Assembly: GCA_900752445.1 (NCBI GenBank)
Contig: CAADVN010000010.1
Span: forward strand, 1-9,664
Source of the DNA: an uncultured Oscillospiraceae bacterium
GTDB taxonomy: Bacteria > Bacillota > Clostridia > Oscillospirales > Oscillospiraceae
Direction of reading: 5' to 3'
DNA length: 9,664 bases
The translations under genes and the position numbers were made by a program. This document shows, piece by piece, positions 8,275 through 9,664 of this stretch. The notes under the pieces were generated by a model. That model was not told the DNA's origin and did no database searches. It worked only from the letters and a program-made list of their open reading frames with translations. Every line of letters begins with the position of its first letter. Position 1 is the first letter of the stretch.

Positions 8275-8303
8275 AATATAAGCCCAGTAGTGCAATTTGT
8301 CAA
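8275..8303 (-). promoter_or_regulatory. Sigma-A-type promoter of the glnN-asnB-purA-glmS-guaA operon
   Basis: On the minus strand a perfect -35 box TTGACA (8303-8298), a 17-bp spacer and the -10 box TATATT (8280-8275, five of six consensus bases). Transcription should start near 8268-8270, giving a leader of about 78 bases filled mostly by the terminator-like hairpin. It is the only promoter of this quality I see for the operon. The -35 lies inside a 7-bp dyad that could be an operator. Confidence 0.85.
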
Positions 8304-8316
8304 GAGAGTAATTGCA
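8291..8316. promoter_or_regulatory. Inverted repeat flanking the glnN -35 box (candidate operator)
   Basis: Perfect 7-bp inverted repeat TGCAATT (8291-8297) and AATTGCA (8310-8316) separated by 12 bases, giving half-site centres 19 bp apart, about two helical turns. The spacer contains the complete glnN -35 box, so a bound dimer would block RNA polymerase. It does not fit the GlnR/TnrA consensus (TGTNA, 7 bases, TNACA). No regulator gene is in the window to assign to it. Confidence 0.45.
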
Positions 8317-8354
8317 AAAATCAGCAAATCAGTCAAAAATCCTCGTTGACAAAT
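8295..8354. repeat. 9-bp inverted repeat formed by the two divergent -35 regions
   Basis: ATTTGTCAA (8295-8303) and TTGACAAAT (8346-8354) are exact reverse complements, 42 bp apart, each containing a TTGACA box pointing outward. Six of the nine bases are explained by the -35 boxes themselves. The extra three matching bases could be chance or part of a symmetric regulator site. Confidence 0.6.
8318..8342. repeat. Short AT-rich repeats between the divergent promoters
   Basis: AAATCAG occurs at 8318-8324 and again 8 bases later at 8326-8332, followed by a partial third copy AAATCC (8337-8342). The tract is markedly AT-rich against GC-rich surroundings and lies midway between the two -35 boxes, where an activator or an A-tract bend could act on both promoters. 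With such short units chance is possible. Confidence 0.35.
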
Positions 8355-8374
8355 GGGGCATGGTATGGTAAAGT
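8346..8374 (+). promoter_or_regulatory. Sigma-A-type promoter of the type I glutamine synthetase homologue
   Basis: Perfect -35 box TTGACA (8346-8351), 17-bp spacer, and -10 box TAAAGT (8369-8374, four of six consensus bases, weaker than the opposing promoter). The expected start is about 8380-8382, which leaves a leader of roughly 90 bases containing the overlapping hairpins described separately. Confidence 0.7.
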
Positions 8375-8376
8375 CA

Positions 8377-8402
8377 CCGGGTGAACGAGGAAGTTCATTC
8401 GG
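8377..8402 (+). promoter_or_regulatory. Candidate antiterminator hairpin with six-base loop
   Basis: CCGGGTGAAC (8377-8386) pairs with GTTCATTCGG (8393-8402), ten consecutive pairs including two G-U, around the hexaloop GAGGAA (8387-8392). It uses the whole 5' arm of the downstream terminator (8386-8402), so the two structures are mutually exclusive. If transcription starts near 8380-8382 the outermost three to five pairs would be lost and the hairpin would sit at the 5' end. The hexaloop recalls targets of ANTAR antiterminators, but the first loop base is G rather than the A I expect, and no clear second hexaloop hairpin is visible. The assignment stays open. Confidence 0.5.
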
Positions 8403-8440
8403 AGTGAGGGACTGGTGCCGAATGCTTGCCTCGATTTTTT
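8386..8440 (+). terminator. Intrinsic terminator in the glnA-like gene leader (attenuator)
   Basis: Three stacked helices on the plus strand: CGAGG (8386-8390) with CCTCG (8429-8433), AAG (8391-8393) with CTT (8425-8427), and CATTCGG (8396-8402) with CCGAATG (8418-8424). That is 15 pairs with a one-base and a two-base bulge. Six T residues (8435-8440) follow, then more T-rich sequence. It lies after the promoter and 31 bases before the GTG start, which is the arrangement of a transcription attenuator. Its 5' arm is shared with the hairpin at 8377-8402. Confidence 0.75.
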
Positions 8441-8471
8441 GATTTTGACATCCGGAAAGGTCGGATTTGAC

Positions 8472-9664
8472 GTGAAGTATACAGCTGATGAGATAATACA
8501 ATACGCGAAAGAGGAAAACATCAAGTTTGTGCGCCTCGCCTTCTGCGACGTATACGGCAGGCAGAAGAACGTCTCCATAATGGCCTCTGAGCTTGAGCGG
8601 GCCTTCCGCTCGGGCATAGCCATCGACGCTTCGGCTATACCTGGCTTCGGCGGAGAAGTGCGCTCGGACCTGCTTTTGCATCCAGACCCCGGCACGCTTG
8701 CAGAGCTGCCCTGGCGTCCCGAGAACGGCAAGGTCATCAGGCTCTTCTGCGACATCCGCTATCCTGACGGCAAGCCTTTTGAGACCGACACCCGTGCCCT
8801 GCTGCGCGAGGCCGTCAGGGACGCTGAAAAGGCGGGCTACAGCTTCGCCTTCGGCTCGGAGATGGAGTTTTACATCTTCAAGAGGGACGAGGACGGCGAG
8901 CCCACGCGCATACCCTATGACCACGCGGGCTACATGGACATAGCGCCCGAGGACCGCGGCGAGAATATCAGGCGCGAGATCTGTCTGAATCTTGAGCAGA
9001 TAGGCATCCGTCCCGAGAGCTCGCACCATGAGGAGGGCCCCAGCCAGAACGAGATAGACTTCCGCTACTCCGACCCGCTCTCGGCGGCGGACAACGCCGT
9101 GACCTTCTGCTCGGTCGTGCGCACAGTAGCCGCGCGCAACGGCCTGTGTGCGGACTTTTCGCCCAAGCCCCTGCCCGACAGCGCGGGCAGCGGCCTGCAC
9201 ATCAATATGTCCGTCAAGGGCGAGGTGGACGGATTTGACCCCCTGCCCTACGTCATCGCCGGCGTGCTGGACAAGATCTACGACATGACGGCATTTTTGA
9301 ACCCCTGCGAGGCATCTTACGCCAGGCTGGGCAGCTTCAAGGCGCCGCGCTACATCAGCTGGTCGAGCGAAAACCGCTCCCAGCTCATCCGCATCCCCGC
9401 CGCAGAGGGCGAGTTCAAAAGGGCCGAGCTGCGCTCCGCAGACCCCATGGCGAATCCCTACATCGCCTATGCCCTGCTCATACACGCCGGCCTTCACGGC
9501 ATCAAAAACCGCCTCATCCTGCCCGAGCCCGCGGCCCTGAACCTCTATACGGCGCCGCCCGAGGTGCTCCAGGGCTATCGGAGGCTCCCCCCCTCGCTGA
9601 TGGAGGCGGGTGGCGCCGCCCGGGGCAGCCGGGTTAGTGCCCAAAGCCCGCCCCATCCCACAAC
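8472..9664 (+). CDS. glnA: Type I glutamine synthetase homologue, partial at 3' end
   Basis: GSI family enzyme; 397 codons are visible of about 440. The start is GTG at 8472, because VKYTADEIIQYAKEENIKF aligns with the B. subtilis GlnA N-terminus; the ribosome site is weak (GGAAAGG ending 11 bases upstream). Seen in order: IDASAIPGF (51-59), GSEMEF with Glu130 and Glu132 as metal ligands, SSHHEEGPSQNEIDF, AGSGLHINMS, NRSQLIRIPAA and ELRSADPMANPY. Tyr359 in LNLYTAPPEV lies at the site adenylylated in enteric GSI. Two oddities: the catalytic flap reads ASYARLGSFKAP, with Lys290 where B. subtilis has Glu304, and the feedback Arg62 position is Gly61. These may be clade traits, so ammonia-dependent glutamine synthesis is likely but unproven, and a different gamma-glutamyl ligase activity is possible. 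Sequence after about 9605 departs from the family and may be unreliable. Confidence 0.85.
   Translation, partial: MKYTADEIIQYAKEENIKFVRLAFCDVYGRQKNVSIMASELERAFRSGIAIDASAIPGFGGEVRSDLLLHPDPGTLAELPWRPENGKVIRLFCDIRYPDGKPFETDTRALLREAVRDAEKAGYSFAFGSEMEFYIFKRDEDGEPTRIPYDHAGYMDIAPEDRGENIRREICLNLEQIGIRPESSHHEEGPSQNEIDFRYSDPLSAADNAVTFCSVVRTVAARNGLCADFSPKPLPDSAGSGLHINMSVKGEVDGFDPLPYVIAGVLDKIYDMTAFLNPCEASYARLGSFKAPRYISWSSENRSQLIRIPAAEGEFKRAELRSADPMANPYIAYALLIHAGLHGIKNRLILPEPAALNLYTAPPEVLQGYRRLPPSLMEAGGAARGSRVSAQSPPHPT

Noticed and set aside
8191..8295. N-terminal extension of glnN starting MHYWAYIVRV
   Set aside because: It begins upstream of the -10 box and would translate the terminator hairpin. GSIII homology and the ribosome site both point to the ATG at 8190.
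8353..8442. 29-codon leader peptide frame (ATG at 8353) ending at the T-tract before the GSI homologue
   Set aside because: Its start lies between the -35 and -10 boxes so it would not be on the transcript, it has no ribosome site, and it has no run of glutamine codons that would suit peptide attenuation.
8375..8447. Known glutamine riboswitch (glnA motif or downstream-peptide motif)
   Set aside because: The leader folds as a single hairpin switch and I do not see the conserved core of those motifs, which are known mainly from cyanobacteria and marine metagenomes.
8208..9656. 482-codon minus-strand open frame opposite the GSI homologue
   Set aside because: Shadow of the GSI coding sequence that also reads through both promoters and leader hairpins; no recognisable domain.

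Overview
This GC-rich window reads as part of a Clostridia-type (Firmicutes) chromosome. The case for that is a type III glutamine synthetase, a short Clostridia-like type I glutamine synthetase, strong GGAGG-type ribosome binding sites at every operon junction, and canonical TTGACA promoters. The genus cannot be named. There is no sign of a phage, transposon, CRISPR array, tRNA or rRNA. The window carries six protein-coding genes and one information-dense intergenic region.

Left and centre (1-8190, minus strand): five tightly packed genes read right to left as glnN (GSIII), asnB, purA, glmS and guaA. Guanine synthesis gene guaA runs off the left edge. Junctions are 11 bp, a 19-bp overlap, 16 bp and 16 bp, each with a Shine-Dalgarno site inside or against the preceding gene, so this is almost certainly one operon. 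Its logic is nitrogen distribution. GlnN makes glutamine. AsnB, GlmS and GuaA spend it on asparagine, glucosamine-6-phosphate and GMP. PurA starts the AMP branch from IMP using aspartate.

Intergenic region (8191-8471): two divergent promoters face away from each other. The minus-strand promoter (TTGACA, 17 bp, TATATT) drives glnN and the operon. The plus-strand promoter (TTGACA, 17 bp, TAAAGT) drives the right-hand gene. The two -35 boxes sit in a perfect 9-bp inverted repeat. A 7-bp dyad flanks the glnN -35 box, and short AAATCAG repeats lie between the promoters. Each leader contains a terminator-like hairpin with a U-rich tail before the start codon. In the plus-strand leader a second hairpin with a six-base loop overlaps the terminator's 5' arm and excludes it. 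Both transcription units therefore look set up for transcription attenuation. The regulator is not in the window.

Right (8472-9664, plus strand): a type I glutamine synthetase homologue starting at GTG and running off the right edge. It keeps the overall GSI motifs, but the catalytic flap glutamate is replaced by lysine and the feedback arginine is lost, so it may not be an ordinary ammonia-using glutamine synthetase. The outermost bases at both ends depart from strongly conserved family sequence and may be unreliable.
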